A stretch of 64,000 bases of DNA from Hoeflea_A sp965228785 (GTDB lineage Bacteria > Pseudomonadota > Alphaproteobacteria > Rhizobiales > Rhizobiaceae). The notes under the pieces were generated by a model. That model saw only the letters and a program-made list of their open reading frames with translations. It did not search any database and had not been told where the DNA came from. The DNA is taken from contig CBDDIF010000002.1 of the NCBI GenBank assembly GCA_965228785.1, positions 806,001-870,000 of the forward strand, given 5' to 3'. This document shows positions 34,479 to 44,145 of the stretch, in pieces. A program made the position numbers and the translations under genes. Numbering within the stretch: position 1 is the stretch's first letter; each line of letters starts with the position of its first letter.

Positions 34479-36359
34479 ATGCTGACCCTGACGGACATAT
34501 CGGCCCGCATCGCCGGACGCCTGCTGATCGACCACGCCTCGCTTTACCTGCCCGAAGGCACAAAGGCAGGTTTTGTCGGGCGAAACGGCGCCGGCAAGTC
34601 GACCCTATTTCGTATGATCACCGGCGAACTGGCGACTGAAACCGGTGCCGTCACCTTGCCCCGAAATTGCCGTATCGGCCAGGTGGCACAGGAAGCACCG
34701 GGGACCGACGAACCGCTGATCGATATCGTCCTGAAGGCGGATGCCGAAAGATTGGCGCTGCTGACCGAAGCCGAGACCGCAACCGATCCGGACAGGATTG
34801 CGGAGATCCACACACGGTTGGCCGACATCGATGCTCACTCTGCAGAAGCCCGGGCGGCGAGCATCCTGGCTGGACTTGGCTTCGATCAGGAGGCGCAAAA
34901 ACGCCCGGCGTCAAGTTTTTCGGGAGGCTGGCGTATGCGGGTCGCCCTGGCGGCCGTGCTGTTCTCCCGCCCGGACCTGTTGCTCCTCGACGAACCCACC
35001 AACTATCTCGATCTCGAAGGCACGCTGTGGCTTGAGGACTATGTACGCCGTTACCCGCACACGGTGGTCATCATCAGCCACGATCGCGACCTTCTCAACC
35101 GAGCGGTCAATTCCATCGTTCACCTGGAAGATCGCAAGCTGACGTTCTATCGAGGACCGTTCGATCAGTTCGAAAAGCAACGGGCGGAAGCCCGCGAACT
35201 GCAGATGAAAATGCGGACCAAGATGCAGGCGCGACGGGCCCATATGGAAGCCTTTGTCGAGCGCTTTCGCTACAAGGCGTCCAAGGCGCGCCAGGCGCAG
35301 TCTCGGCTGAAGGCAATCGAACGCATGGGGTCGATAGCGTCTGTTGTCGACGAACACGTGCAGGAGTTTCAGTTTCCAAAACCGGAAAAAGACTGTGCTT
35401 CACCGATCATTGCGATCGAAAACGGTTCGGTTGGCTATATCGCTGACCAACAGGTTCTGAGCCGCCTCAATTTGCGGATCGACCAGGATGACCGAATCGC
35501 CCTGCTCGGTGCCAACGGCAACGGCAAATCGACCTTCGCCAAGCTGCTTTCCAACCGACTGGAGCTGCAAACCGGCACCGTAACCCGCGCCCGCCAGCTC
35601 AAGATCGGGTATTTCGCACAGCATCAGCTAGAAGATCTAGTGCCTTCGCAAAGTGCCGTTGACCACATACGCCAGAGATTGCCAGGTGGCCTCGACGCCG
35701 CCGTTCGTTCACGTGTGGCACAGATGGGGCTTTCGACCGAGAAGATGGATACCGCCGCACGCGATCTGTCCGGCGGCGAAAAGGCGCGATTGCTGATGGG
35801 CCTGGCTGCGTTCGACAAGCCGAACCTGCTTATTCTCGACGAACCGACAAACCATCTGGACATAGACAGCCGTGCTGCGCTGATCGAAGCGCTCAATGCC
35901 TTCGACGGAGCGGTGATCCTGATTTCGCATGACAGGCACCTTCTGGAGGCGACCGTCGACCGGCTATGGCTGGTTGACGATGGTACCGTGCGCAGCTTTG
36001 ACGGTGATCTGGAAGACTACCGCAGTTTGATCCTTGGCGGATCGAAACGAGCTGCAAAAGCGGCGGAACTGGCGCCCGCTTCATCAAAGGCGGAACAGCG
36101 ACGGGCAGCGGCCGACCGGCGACAGGAATTGGCGCCGCTCAAGAAAAAAATCAAAGAAATCGAGGCGTTGACAGAAAGACTTGAAAAATCGATTCAGGAA
36201 ATTGACACCCTGCTCGCTGATCCGTCGCTCTACGAAAAATCTCCCGACCTCGCGGCAGCCAAGGCCAAGGAGCGAAGCGTCGCCGAATCGGCGCTGGCCG
36301 AAGCCGAAGATCAATGGCTGATCCTGTCGGACGAGTACGCGAATGCAATCGTCGACTAA
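34479..36359 (+). CDS. ABC-F family ATPase (ribosome-associated, Uup/YheS-like)
   Basis: A 626-residue soluble protein with two ABC domains and no membrane segments. First domain: Walker A G-R-N-G-A-G-K-S-T (about 32-40), signature F-S-G-G-W-R-M, Walker B L-L-L-D-E-P-T-N-Y-L-D. Second: G-A-N-G-N-G-K-S-T (about 345-353), L-S-G-G-E-K-A-R-L, L-I-L-D-E-P-T-N-H-L-D. The linker is rich in Arg, Lys and Gln (about 230-290), and a coiled coil with many Glu/Lys closes the protein (about 545-626). These proteins act on the ribosome or on quality control; the exact subtype is uncertain. It overlaps the DUF2339 gene by four bases, tail to tail. Confidence 0.92.
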   Translation: MLTLTDISARIAGRLLIDHASLYLPEGTKAGFVGRNGAGKSTLFRMITGELATETGAVTLPRNCRIGQVAQEAPGTDEPLIDIVLKADAERLALLTEAETATDPDRIAEIHTRLADIDAHSAEARAASILAGLGFDQEAQKRPASSFSGGWRMRVALAAVLFSRPDLLLLDEPTNYLDLEGTLWLEDYVRRYPHTVVIISHDRDLLNRAVNSIVHLEDRKLTFYRGPFDQFEKQRAEARELQMKMRTKMQARRAHMEAFVERFRYKASKARQAQSRLKAIERMGSIASVVDEHVQEFQFPKPEKDCASPIIAIENGSVGYIADQQVLSRLNLRIDQDDRIALLGANGNGKSTFAKLLSNRLELQTGTVTRARQLKIGYFAQHQLEDLVPSQSAVDHIRQRLPGGLDAAVRSRVAQMGLSTEKMDTAARDLSGGEKARLLMGLAAFDKPNLLILDEPTNHLDIDSRAALIEALNAFDGAVILISHDRHLLEATVDRLWLVDDGTVRSFDGDLEDYRSLILGGSKRAAKAAELAPASSKAEQRRAAADRRQELAPLKKKIKEIEALTERLEKSIQEIDTLLADPSLYEKSPDLAAAKAKERSVAESALAEAEDQWLILSDEYANAIVD

Positions 36360-39046
36360 TCGCTTGATCGACGCGCCAACAATCGTTGATAGACCAGGCC
36401 GATCGCAACCAGCACAAGACCGAGCCCGATAAAGGACAAGGCTCGAAGCGCGCCCGTCAAGTTGGACATATCGACGACGAACACCTTCGCGACAACCACG
36501 ACGATGATTACACCCGATACCAGGCGGACGGCGCGGACGCCGGTCACCAGGCCGACGGCAAGGGTAGCAATACCGACCGCCAGCCACGCTGCTGAATAGG
36601 CGTAGAGTTCGGCATCGCTGGTGGCGCCTTGATCGATCGCCTCCGGATGGAACCAGTGTCGAATGCTCAGGGTCACCCAGGCAAAGGCGAGGACCCCGCC
36701 AACGGCAAAGGCTCCGCGAGAGTAGAGCGGCCGTGTGCTGCTGCTGAGAAACCCCAGCAGACCGTAAAGCAGGCCGGTCAACAGATATGCGAAGAGCAGC
36801 TTGTTGAAGATGACGTTGGCACCGATCCGCTCTCCCGTCAGGAACGGGTTGAAGAGACCGAGCAGGCCGGCCAAAGCCGCTGCCATGCCTAAGAAGCCAA
36901 GGGCGGTCGCAGCCACAGCCAGAGTGCGGCTTTCTGATGTTGCCCTCAAACGCAGCAGTCCAAGCGCGACGCCTCCACTCAGGAAGACAAGGAGCGCGGC
37001 CTCGTTCAGCGTGTCCACCGGCGTAAACACCTGGTGTGGAGCAAAGGCGTGCAATCCAACCAGGGCAAGGGCTGCCGTCACTGTCGCAACAGCAATGCCT
37101 TCCGCAATTTCCAGCACCAGGTCCCGCTTCTGACGGCCAAGCAGGTATGCCGTCAGGACAAAACCGGCCGCCGGCACTCCGTAACCGTAGGTCAGCCAGT
37201 TGAACACAGGTGTCGTGCCCAGAGATCCGACAATCTGCGGCTCCCAGGCGACGCGCGCCGCCCACAGAACAGCGGGCACCAGCGCCAAAATCCTAAGCGC
37301 TGGAAGCGGGCGCCAGCGATAGACAATGGCCGTTGCCGGCGCCATCAGTGCCAGAGCCACCGTCAGCGCACCGCGCTCCAACACCATGCACAGTGCGAGC
37401 GTAACCGCGGCGATGGTAGCGATCAGGCATGTCGCGACCGTGCCGTCCCGGCCGGGATGGTCGGTCGCAAGACGACGCTCGAACTGCAATGCGAGAGCAA
37501 AAAAGACAAGGCTGAGAACGAGCGCGGCAACGCCGTAACGAACCGAAACGTCGAGAAAATCGGTGCGTCCATAGGAAACCGCCAGAATGGCCAGCGGGAC
37601 GAAGGCACCACCGAAGGCGAGCGGCACCCGCGACACCGATCGAAATGCACCGACGAAACCGAACAGCGCAGCAAGCACGGACAGGGCCAGGCCCAGAAAT
37701 CCGTAGGCCGACAGCATGCGTTGCTGATAGCCGGGCAGGACGACGGGATCGATGCCCTGGAGGTTTTCGACGCCGTCGGTCAAGGGCTGCAAGGTCTCAA
37801 CTGAGAGATCCCAGCCGGAATAACCGAGAACCACGGTGACCGCTGCGATTGGCACGATTAGACGGGCAGCCGACCATTCGTGCGCAGACCAGAATGGCAC
37901 GATCACCATCAGCACAATACCGGCGATTGTCGCTGCATCGGTCTGGTCGAGGGTGAATACCAGCGCCAGCAGCAGCACCAAGCCCAACATAGTGACCGCA
38001 ACTCGGTCGTTAGGGACAATTTCATCCGCCGATCTGGCGTATAGGCTGGCGACGAAGACGTAGAACTGGGCCGCCCATGCCACCATAATATAAATGCCGA
38101 CAACCGGACGCTCTCCCGGGGCGGCAACGATGAATAGAAGCGCGCCGAAGAACACCAACCCGAGCGCAGCTATGATGGCGAGCCAGCGCCAAAGGCGAAG
38201 CCGTCCGACGCCGAAGGCAGCGAACGATACGGCAACCGCGTAGGCAGCCAATCCGATGGCGCTTGGTTCATCGGTGCTGACAACAAAGGGGACAAGAAAA
38301 CTCGCCGCAATGCCAAGAGCAGCCAGCAGCGGACCAAGCAACAGTGCCACCGCCATCGTGGCAACGGCGACAAGGCCGAGGCCGAGAAAAGCTGCAAAAG
38401 GCCCGAGAAAACCGTAAAGCTGATAGGCTGCATAAATGGTTGCGAAGGCGGCAAGCGTGCCGGCGGCCGTTAGAACCGCCGGAACATTGGCGCTGTCGAA
38501 GCCGCCAACGGAAAATGTCTGGCCACGGCGGCGTGTCCACTCTCCCGAAGCAACAAGCGCCAATGCAAACAGCGCCCCCAGAGAGATGCGCGCGGCTGGT
38601 CCCAGCAAACCCTGCTCGATGCTGTAGCGCACTAGGAAAACACCACCGAGAGCCAGTGCCAGTCCACCGACCCAGACCGCCCAGCGTGCGCCAACAGCTT
38701 CCTCGATGGTGCCCTTCGACGAATCCGAATCTTCAACTTCATCCTCGGATGGCGCCTCTGAAACCTCCGGTGTATCAGAGATTTCCGGATGCTCCACCTC
38801 GACTTGCTCCGGCTGCTCATCCGGAACCTCGCCGTCAATCTGCTCATTGGGCTCAGGTAAGGACTGAACGTCTTCAACCGCTTCTCTCTGAACGCCCCAA
38901 GGGCCGCTTCGCTGGGTTTCCAGCGCGGCTTCAAGTTCCTCGACTCGTTGATGCAGCCCTCGCACGCGGAAAAATGCGATGGTTCCGAGGATCGGCGCAA
39001 CCAGCAGGACCGCTGCGGCAACAAGCGCCAGGACGATGTATTCCAT
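36356..39046 (-). CDS. DUF2339 polytopic membrane protein
   Basis: An 896-residue protein. One N-terminal membrane anchor (about 1-25) is followed by a short coiled coil (H-Q-R-V-E-E-L-E-A) and a strongly acidic segment (about 55-115, rich in Glu, Asp, Pro and Ser), then more than twenty short hydrophobic helices to the end, starting at A-R-W-A-V-W-V-G-G-L-A-L-A-L-G-G-V-F-L-V-R-Y. This architecture matches DUF2339, a large inner-membrane family of unknown role that may handle lipids or cell-wall precursors. It converges on the ABC-F gene and has no clear operon partner. Confidence 0.85.
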   Translation of the reverse strand: MEYIVLALVAAAVLLVAPILGTIAFFRVRGLHQRVEELEAALETQRSGPWGVQREAVEDVQSLPEPNEQIDGEVPDEQPEQVEVEHPEISDTPEVSEAPSEDEVEDSDSSKGTIEEAVGARWAVWVGGLALALGGVFLVRYSIEQGLLGPAARISLGALFALALVASGEWTRRRGQTFSVGGFDSANVPAVLTAAGTLAAFATIYAAYQLYGFLGPFAAFLGLGLVAVATMAVALLLGPLLAALGIAASFLVPFVVSTDEPSAIGLAAYAVAVSFAAFGVGRLRLWRWLAIIAALGLVFFGALLFIVAAPGERPVVGIYIMVAWAAQFYVFVASLYARSADEIVPNDRVAVTMLGLVLLLALVFTLDQTDAATIAGIVLMVIVPFWSAHEWSAARLIVPIAAVTVVLGYSGWDLSVETLQPLTDGVENLQGIDPVVLPGYQQRMLSAYGFLGLALSVLAALFGFVGAFRSVSRVPLAFGGAFVPLAILAVSYGRTDFLDVSVRYGVAALVLSLVFFALALQFERRLATDHPGRDGTVATCLIATIAAVTLALCMVLERGALTVALALMAPATAIVYRWRPLPALRILALVPAVLWAARVAWEPQIVGSLGTTPVFNWLTYGYGVPAAGFVLTAYLLGRQKRDLVLEIAEGIAVATVTAALALVGLHAFAPHQVFTPVDTLNEAALLVFLSGGVALGLLRLRATSESRTLAVAATALGFLGMAAALAGLLGLFNPFLTGERIGANVIFNKLLFAYLLTGLLYGLLGFLSSSTRPLYSRGAFAVGGVLAFAWVTLSIRHWFHPEAIDQGATSDAELYAYSAAWLAVGIATLAVGLVTGVRAVRLVSGVIIVVVVAKVFVVDMSNLTGALRALSFIGLGLVLVAIGLVYQRLLARRSSD

Positions 39047-39138
39047 GCGACACCACTTTCCCGCACCTGCGGAGAAAGCCTATTTCCGTCAGTTCGCGCC
39101 GCTACAAACCCACTCCACCCAAGTGCAAACTCGGGCCA

Positions 39139-39738
39139 TCAGTCGGACTTGTCGAGCGCTTCCATGACCGCGTCGACGCGATCCTGTCCCCAATACAACT
39201 CACCATCAACGAAAAATGTGGGCGCGCCGAAGGCCCCGCGATCCACGGCTTCATCCGTGTTGGCGCGCAGTTCGTCCTTGATCGCCTGATCCTGAGACAG
39301 ATTGGCAATCTCGTTGGCAGGCAAGTCGGCCTTTTCGAGAAGCTCCATGACGACCTCCGGATTGGTGAGGTCGCCACCCCCACCCCAGGCAGCATGAAAC
39401 ATTGTGTCCATGTAAGCGGGCAGCAATTTCGGATCCAGCCGCTCGGTCGCAACCGCACCACGCAGTGTGCTGACTGTGTTCATTGGAAAGGCGGGGTTGA
39501 TCGCAAACGGCAACCCATGTTTGTCGGCGGTCCGTTTCATATCCTGAAACAACCACCGACCCTTGGCTTTGATGAGCACGGGACTTTGATTGCCAACCGC
39601 CTTAAAGACGCCGCCGAGCACCATGGGTTTCCAGATGATGTGTCCGCCTGCATCGGCAACCATGGCCGGTAGCCGCTTGTAGGCCAAATAGGATGCACTG
39701 CTGACAAAATCGTAAAAAAACTCGACCGACTTGCTCAC
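39139..39738 (-). CDS. 2-hydroxychromene-2-carboxylate isomerase-like, DsbA fold
   Basis: A 199-residue thioredoxin-fold protein of the DsbA/HCCA-isomerase group: starts V-E-F-F-Y-D-F-V-S-S-A-S-Y-L-A-Y (a Ser near residue 13 in place of the DsbA CxxC), with a helical insert and the G-A-F-G-A-P-T-F-F-V-D-G block near 170. Such enzymes are glutathione-dependent isomerases in aromatic degradation or unknown reactions. No ATG fits: GTG 39738 is preceded by a perfect AGGAGG six bases upstream. It is divergent from an L,D-transpeptidase gene. Confidence 0.85.
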   Translation of the reverse strand: MSKSVEFFYDFVSSASYLAYKRLPAMVADAGGHIIWKPMVLGGVFKAVGNQSPVLIKAKGRWLFQDMKRTADKHGLPFAINPAFPMNTVSTLRGAVATERLDPKLLPAYMDTMFHAAWGGGGDLTNPEVVMELLEKADLPANEIANLSQDQAIKDELRANTDEAVDRGAFGAPTFFVDGELYWGQDRVDAVMEALDKSD

Positions 39739-39924
39739 ATCCCGCCTCCTGTGCTCGAGCGACAGTGATAATTTCCGATTGCGGATATGGCAATGGCAAT
39801 CAACTGGAATCGAGACTGCGCCATAGAATGTCAGGCGGCGGTCGGCTGCAAAGGTTGGCTTTACCGTTTCATAATTGGCATAGTGTAGGATCAACGAAGT
39901 GTATTGCGTTGGGTGGTTGGCGTT

Positions 39925-41289
39925 ATGAAAAGCCGTAAGTACTGCGTATTTCCGACCGCGGTTGTGGTTGCTCTCATTGCTGGTGTCGCGATTTCCGGTC
40001 CAGCTCTAGCCTCGAACAGCCGAGGGGCAGCGAACCTCAAAGATCTGTCTGCTTTGGAGAAGGCTGTTACAGACGAACCGGTCCTGATGCTGGTTTCCCT
40101 GCGGCAGCAAACCATGCGTGTTTACTCGGGCGACACGCTGGTCGCGCGGTCGAACGTCTCCACTGGAAGGCCAGGGCACCGGACCCCGACCGGTGTGTTC
40201 AGCGTGTTGGAAAAAAAGCGCCGGCACCATTCAAACATCTATAGCCGCGCGCCCATGCCTTTCATGCAACGATTGACCTGGTCCGGCATTGCGCTGCACG
40301 AATCTCACAGTGTTCCGGAGTATCCGGCTTCGCATGGCTGCGTGCGCCTGCCGGGCAAGTTCGCCAAGCAGCTGTTTGGCTATACCGATATCGGGGCTCA
40401 TGTAATTGTGACGGACGAAGAGTTGACGTTCGGACCGGTCGCGAGCAGTCGGCTCTTCTACCCACACGGAACCGCGCCGGTTCAGGAGGCAAGTTCAGAC
40501 ACAACAAGAGGCGAAAGCCCATCAGTCTTGCGCATCAACGGGAGCTCGACCGCCGATGGCAACGCTGCGAAAGACACGTTCGGTGACAACTTTGCCCTGC
40601 GTCAGGGCCTCGATACTCTTGCTGAAGACGCCCCAGAGACACCCGCTGTCGTCGAAGCACCGGAGCCTCTGCGCATTTTGATCACTCGGCGTACCGGGCG
40701 CGACCTTGTCAGTGACATCCAGGGCCTGCTCAATGAGCTCGGCCACAATGCCGGCGACGTGGACGGCCTGGTCGGTCCCGATACCGGCAAGGCAATCGTT
40801 CGTTTTCAGAAAGAGGCGGGTCTGACGCCAACCGGCACGGTCTCCATCGAACTGGCCCGCCTTCTGAGCGAAGCCGCGGGAAAGGATGGTTTTGCCAACG
40901 GCCACATTTACGTGCGCCGGGACTTTAAGCCACTTTTCGACGCGCCGCTGACGTTAGACAACGGCGAGAGCCCGTTGGGCACGCATTTTTTGGCCGCCCT
41001 GTCGGAACCTTCCGATACCGGCAAGGTTCGGTGGGTCGGCGCCAGCCTGACCGATCGCGCTCGTACCTCGCCTCTTAGCGAAGTTGAGGATTCGGGATCG
41101 GTCGGTTATCTGTCCCGGCCGGGACTCCGGGCAGTGCTTGAGCGTATTGACTTGCCGGCTGACGTGCGCGAACGCCTGAACGGGGAAATCGTCGCTGGTT
41201 CGTCTTTGATCATATCGGATCACGGCATCAGCAACGAAACGCATATCGGTACGGACTTTGTTGTCCTGACCAATCCCGGCGGAAGCTGA
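39925..41289 (+). CDS. L,D-transpeptidase with C-terminal peptidoglycan-binding domain
   Basis: A 454-residue secreted protein: signal peptide (about 8-30, cleavage near P-A-L-A-S), YkuD catalytic domain (about 50-165) with H-E-S-H...S-H-G-C-V-R holding the catalytic Cys, a Pro/Thr/Ser-rich linker, and a PG-binding-1 domain (about 260-320, D-I-Q-G-L-L-N-E-L-G...D-G-L-V-G-P-D-T). A further C-terminal part (about 325-450) resembles a second, degenerate beta domain without the catalytic motif. It would form or exchange 3-3 links in the periplasm. ATG 39925 is chosen; a TTG seven codons earlier is in frame. Confidence 0.9.
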   Translation: MKSRKYCVFPTAVVVALIAGVAISGPALASNSRGAANLKDLSALEKAVTDEPVLMLVSLRQQTMRVYSGDTLVARSNVSTGRPGHRTPTGVFSVLEKKRRHHSNIYSRAPMPFMQRLTWSGIALHESHSVPEYPASHGCVRLPGKFAKQLFGYTDIGAHVIVTDEELTFGPVASSRLFYPHGTAPVQEASSDTTRGESPSVLRINGSSTADGNAAKDTFGDNFALRQGLDTLAEDAPETPAVVEAPEPLRILITRRTGRDLVSDIQGLLNELGHNAGDVDGLVGPDTGKAIVRFQKEAGLTPTGTVSIELARLLSEAAGKDGFANGHIYVRRDFKPLFDAPLTLDNGESPLGTHFLAALSEPSDTGKVRWVGASLTDRARTSPLSEVEDSGSVGYLSRPGLRAVLERIDLPADVRERLNGEIVAGSSLIISDHGISNETHIGTDFVVLTNPGGS

Positions 41290-41325
41290 CTCTACTGTAA
41301 GCCCTCTTGCTGACCCAACGCTCGC

Positions 41326-42054
41326 TCAAGACAGCGTAGTGTTTTCTGCGGATCCGGCCTTGTTGCTCTGGGCTTCGTTCATCAGGAGCAATCGAGCCAG
41401 CAGAAGCGCCACCAGGGACACGAAAATCGCCGCAAACAGGGTGTCGGAGACAAAGTGCCGCCCCTTGATGACCCGCAGCGTCGCAGCAAGAAGTGCAAAC
41501 ACAAAACCGCAGGATAAAACGATGTACCGCGCCCGACGCCCCGGGATGTATGCACTCAAAACCAGCAATGAGATGAAGAAGGCGGCGGCGCTCGACCCCT
41601 CACCCGACACAAACGAGCAGTTTCGCTCGCACTGATCGGAAAGCTCCAGCACCCGCGTGAATGTCCGGTCCCCGCCGAATTCGCTCACATTGGCCGGACG
41701 GGCGCGACCCCAATGGGCCTTCAGTATACCGTTGACCACGAGACCGGGTCCCAACAGGTAGAGCAGGCTGATGAACGCCCAGACCCTAAAGGAGATCCCA
41801 AACAACGGACCCCGAAAGGCAGACCACGCCCACAACACGGCGGAGATTGCTGCCAATCCGATGCTCATCGCATTGAAGACGTCACGGTAGGCATGCAGTA
41901 CAGCATTGTCGCGAAGCCAGAAGCCGTTGTCCTGGGTATGAAAGAACGATGACGCCCTCAGATCCAGCCCCGGAAAAGCAAGAAAAATCGCCGACGCCAG
42001 CAGGAAAACCAGACACAGGCTGAGCAGCAATTTACCAGCGGTTTGTGAGGTCAT
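41326..42054 (-). CDS. PAP2-family membrane phosphatase
   Basis: A 242-residue inner-membrane protein with about six helices and the acid-phosphatase motifs: K-A-H-W-G-R-A-R-P, S-G-E-G-S-S-A (Glu in place of the usual His of PSGH), and R-V-I-K-G-R-H-F-V-S-D. Family members dephosphorylate lipid phosphates at the membrane, such as undecaprenyl diphosphate or lipid A. The Glu is a change from the consensus catalytic His, so activity is not certain. ATG 42054 overlaps the end of the glycosyltransferase gene by 23 bases, which suggests coupling. Confidence 0.83.
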   Translation of the reverse strand: MTSQTAGKLLLSLCLVFLLASAIFLAFPGLDLRASSFFHTQDNGFWLRDNAVLHAYRDVFNAMSIGLAAISAVLWAWSAFRGPLFGISFRVWAFISLLYLLGPGLVVNGILKAHWGRARPANVSEFGGDRTFTRVLELSDQCERNCSFVSGEGSSAAAFFISLLVLSAYIPGRRARYIVLSCGFVFALLAATLRVIKGRHFVSDTLFAAIFVSLVALLLARLLLMNEAQSNKAGSAENTTLS

Positions 42055-43516
42055 CGTAGCAATCTGCTTCCAGGGCATAGGCGTATAGCCGCCCACCATG
42101 ATAGGCCCCGCCGGCCGTCGTCAACGCGGTGAACGGTGTTATCGTGCGGTCGCCGCATTGTATCGGGTAGCGCCAGGTGACCAGCATAACCGTCTTTTGC
42201 ATGTCAAGTGCCGTCAGCGGATAGTGCAGCTCATAGTAGTTTGTCGGACCGGACGGAGGTGCGACAACGCGGAACTCAACATCCCCCTCGCCGACTGTAT
42301 AGAAAAGATCGGCGGCGATATCGCGGCTGCGAACGGTGATGATGTCGGCGTCGACCATTCGGGCTGCATCCATAATCTCATGGCTCATCGCCGCGCGCCC
42401 AAGCATTCGCCTCATGGCTGGTTTTTCACCGTCAATGCTGACGTCGTAGGCCACGCTCGTCAGAACGGGAAATGCCAGCGACAGAAACAGCCCGATGGCC
42501 ACTGATGCGGTGAGCAGCCTCACATGGCGGCGTTCCAGCATGGCGTGTACCGTGAGGATGATCGCCGCGAAGTAGGCGGCGACCGCCCAGTTGGCGTTGG
42601 CGCCCGAAAGGAGCGCCTGCACGCAAATCAGTACGATAATGGGCACCGAAAAAAGCAGCAGTTGTCGCTCTTTTTGTCCGCCCGGCTGAAAGACACAAAC
42701 GATCAGAGCTCCGAACAGGATAGGTCCGAAAACACCGAACTGGCTGAAGAAGAACTCGGCGAGTTTGTCAAACCGCAAACGCAGGGGTTTGTCGCCCACT
42801 TCTGGGGGCGCCTGGCGGATCCACTCCGCATTGTCCAATGTATGATTGAATGTCGACAGGTCGTTCAGAAAGTTCCAGACAATATTGGGCATCGCGACAA
42901 CGAGAAACGCGACGAAGAGAACAGCGGCGTTGCGCCAACCCGGACGTGCCGACGGCATGAACACGGCTGCCAAGAGGGCGCAAAGCAAAAAGTAGACACC
43001 GGCATACTTGGCCATGAAGGCCGTGCCGGCGGCAAGTCCGGCAAATAGGGCATCTCGGGTCTTGCCTTCTTGCAGAAGCCGAAAATAGAAGAGCAGCGCC
43101 AGGGCGTAGAATGGCGCCATGATGGTATCGGTGGAGATCACCCAGCTACCAAGACCAGCGGCTGGCACGGTGATGTAGGAAATCATCACCCAAAACGCAG
43201 TCCTTGCGTTGTACAAATACCTGGCCAGCATACCCAGGATCACTGCCGACACCATGTGGAACAGAGGCGATGGGAGGCGTACCCAGGGAATCGCATCGCT
43301 TTGCGCCAGCCCGGTGAACAAGCTGATGACCCAGGCGATCAGCGGTGGCTTGGAGTAATAGCCGAAATCAAATTGTTGCCCCCAAAGCCAGTACTGGGAC
43401 TCATCGACAAAAAGGTCGGTCTGGTCGAACCAGAGAAAGGCTATACGATAAAGGGTCAGGGCCACCACGGCAGCTATGCCGGTGATAAACCAGTTTTTGG
43501 CGAGGCGGTCTTGCAT
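42032..43516 (-). CDS. Lipid-linked glycosyltransferase, GT39/ArnT-like
   Basis: A 494-residue polytopic membrane protein of the PMT_2 type. The first loop has D-Q-T-D-L-F-V-D-E-S-Q-Y-W-L-W-G, where the acidic pair is the catalytic region, and about ten to eleven helices follow; a soluble C-terminal part begins near 380. Such enzymes move a sugar from a polyprenyl-phosphate donor to protein, lipid A or another glycan. I chose ATG 43516 since the conserved protein begins there; a GTG at 43606 adds a 30-residue tail without helix. It is followed by an overlapping PAP2 phosphatase gene, and together they suggest lipid A or lipid-carrier modification (inference). Confidence 0.83.
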   Translation of the reverse strand: MQDRLAKNWFITGIAAVVALTLYRIAFLWFDQTDLFVDESQYWLWGQQFDFGYYSKPPLIAWVISLFTGLAQSDAIPWVRLPSPLFHMVSAVILGMLARYLYNARTAFWVMISYITVPAAGLGSWVISTDTIMAPFYALALLFYFRLLQEGKTRDALFAGLAAGTAFMAKYAGVYFLLCALLAAVFMPSARPGWRNAAVLFVAFLVVAMPNIVWNFLNDLSTFNHTLDNAEWIRQAPPEVGDKPLRLRFDKLAEFFFSQFGVFGPILFGALIVCVFQPGGQKERQLLLFSVPIIVLICVQALLSGANANWAVAAYFAAIILTVHAMLERRHVRLLTASVAIGLFLSLAFPVLTSVAYDVSIDGEKPAMRRMLGRAAMSHEIMDAARMVDADIITVRSRDIAADLFYTVGEGDVEFRVVAPPSGPTNYYELHYPLTALDMQKTVMLVTWRYPIQCGDRTITPFTALTTAGGAYHGGRLYAYALEADCYDDLTNRW

Positions 43517-43673
43517 GGAGTCTTCTGTTGTCCCGGCGGACACAAGCGTCGGCGTTGGTGGGAGATCGAACCCATCGAATTCTGGCGAATACGACAATTC
43601 GCCCACCGTTAGAAGCTGCCGCTCGCCTTGTCAAACTGCTCCCGTGTAGAGCGAGACAACCGCCAAGGCACCG

Positions 43674-44123
43674 TCAGGCCTTTCGCTCCCAGCGTCGATC
43701 GGGCGTTTGTTGCCAGTAGGTCAATTCATGGCCGCCGGCCTTCAGATCACGCCATTGGCCGCGGGCTGCCTCGAGTTGACCCTGATCGTGGCCATCGAAC
43801 ATGAAGACCGCCCTCTCGTAACCCGCCAGATCCGCCGGCTGCGCGCCATCGACCAGAAATCGGATATTGGCGCTGTTGAGATTGCCCTCATTGGCGCACA
43901 AAAGAACCGGTTGTTTGTCAGCTTGCTGGGCGTTATCCGTGGCGTGGGGAAGGAAGCTCTCGTCACGATAGGTCCAGAGATACTGATCGAGAGCGTCTCG
44001 TCGCTCCTCGCTGCCGGCCTGGACGACGACCCGCCAGCCGCGCTGCAGGCTTTTCTCCAACAGCGGCGGCAATGCGTCCTCGAGGCGCGTTTCGGTCAGA
44101 TGATAGAACAGCATCTCCGTCAT
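43674..44123 (-). CDS. holC: DNA polymerase III chi subunit
   Basis: A 149-residue subunit of the clamp-loader complex that binds psi and SSB. It starts T-E-M-L-F-Y-H-L-T and has the R-G-W-R-V-V-V-Q-A-G-S-E-E-R and the late Y-W-Q-Q-T-P-D-R-R-W-E-R-K ends typical of alphaproteobacterial HolC. ATG 44123 is used rather than the TTG before it. It lies 22 bases after pepA on the same strand, an order kept in many proteobacteria. Confidence 0.9.
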   Translation of the reverse strand: MTEMLFYHLTETRLEDALPPLLEKSLQRGWRVVVQAGSEERRDALDQYLWTYRDESFLPHATDNAQQADKQPVLLCANEGNLNSANIRFLVDGAQPADLAGYERAVFMFDGHDQGQLEAARGQWRDLKAGGHELTYWQQTPDRRWERKA

Positions 44124-44145
44124 CAACGAGACGTCCCTGTCTCAC

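Noticed and set aside
36084..37265. Open frame of 393 codons in another minus-strand frame across DUF2339 and the ABC-F gene
   Set aside because: Runs through two real genes in other frames and is Arg/Gly/Cys-rich with no domain pattern.
38344..39672. Open frame of 442 codons on the plus strand opposite the DUF2339 and isomerase genes
   Set aside because: Composition is Pro/Arg/Gln-rich without any family pattern, and it lies opposite two well-supported genes; it follows from G+C bias.
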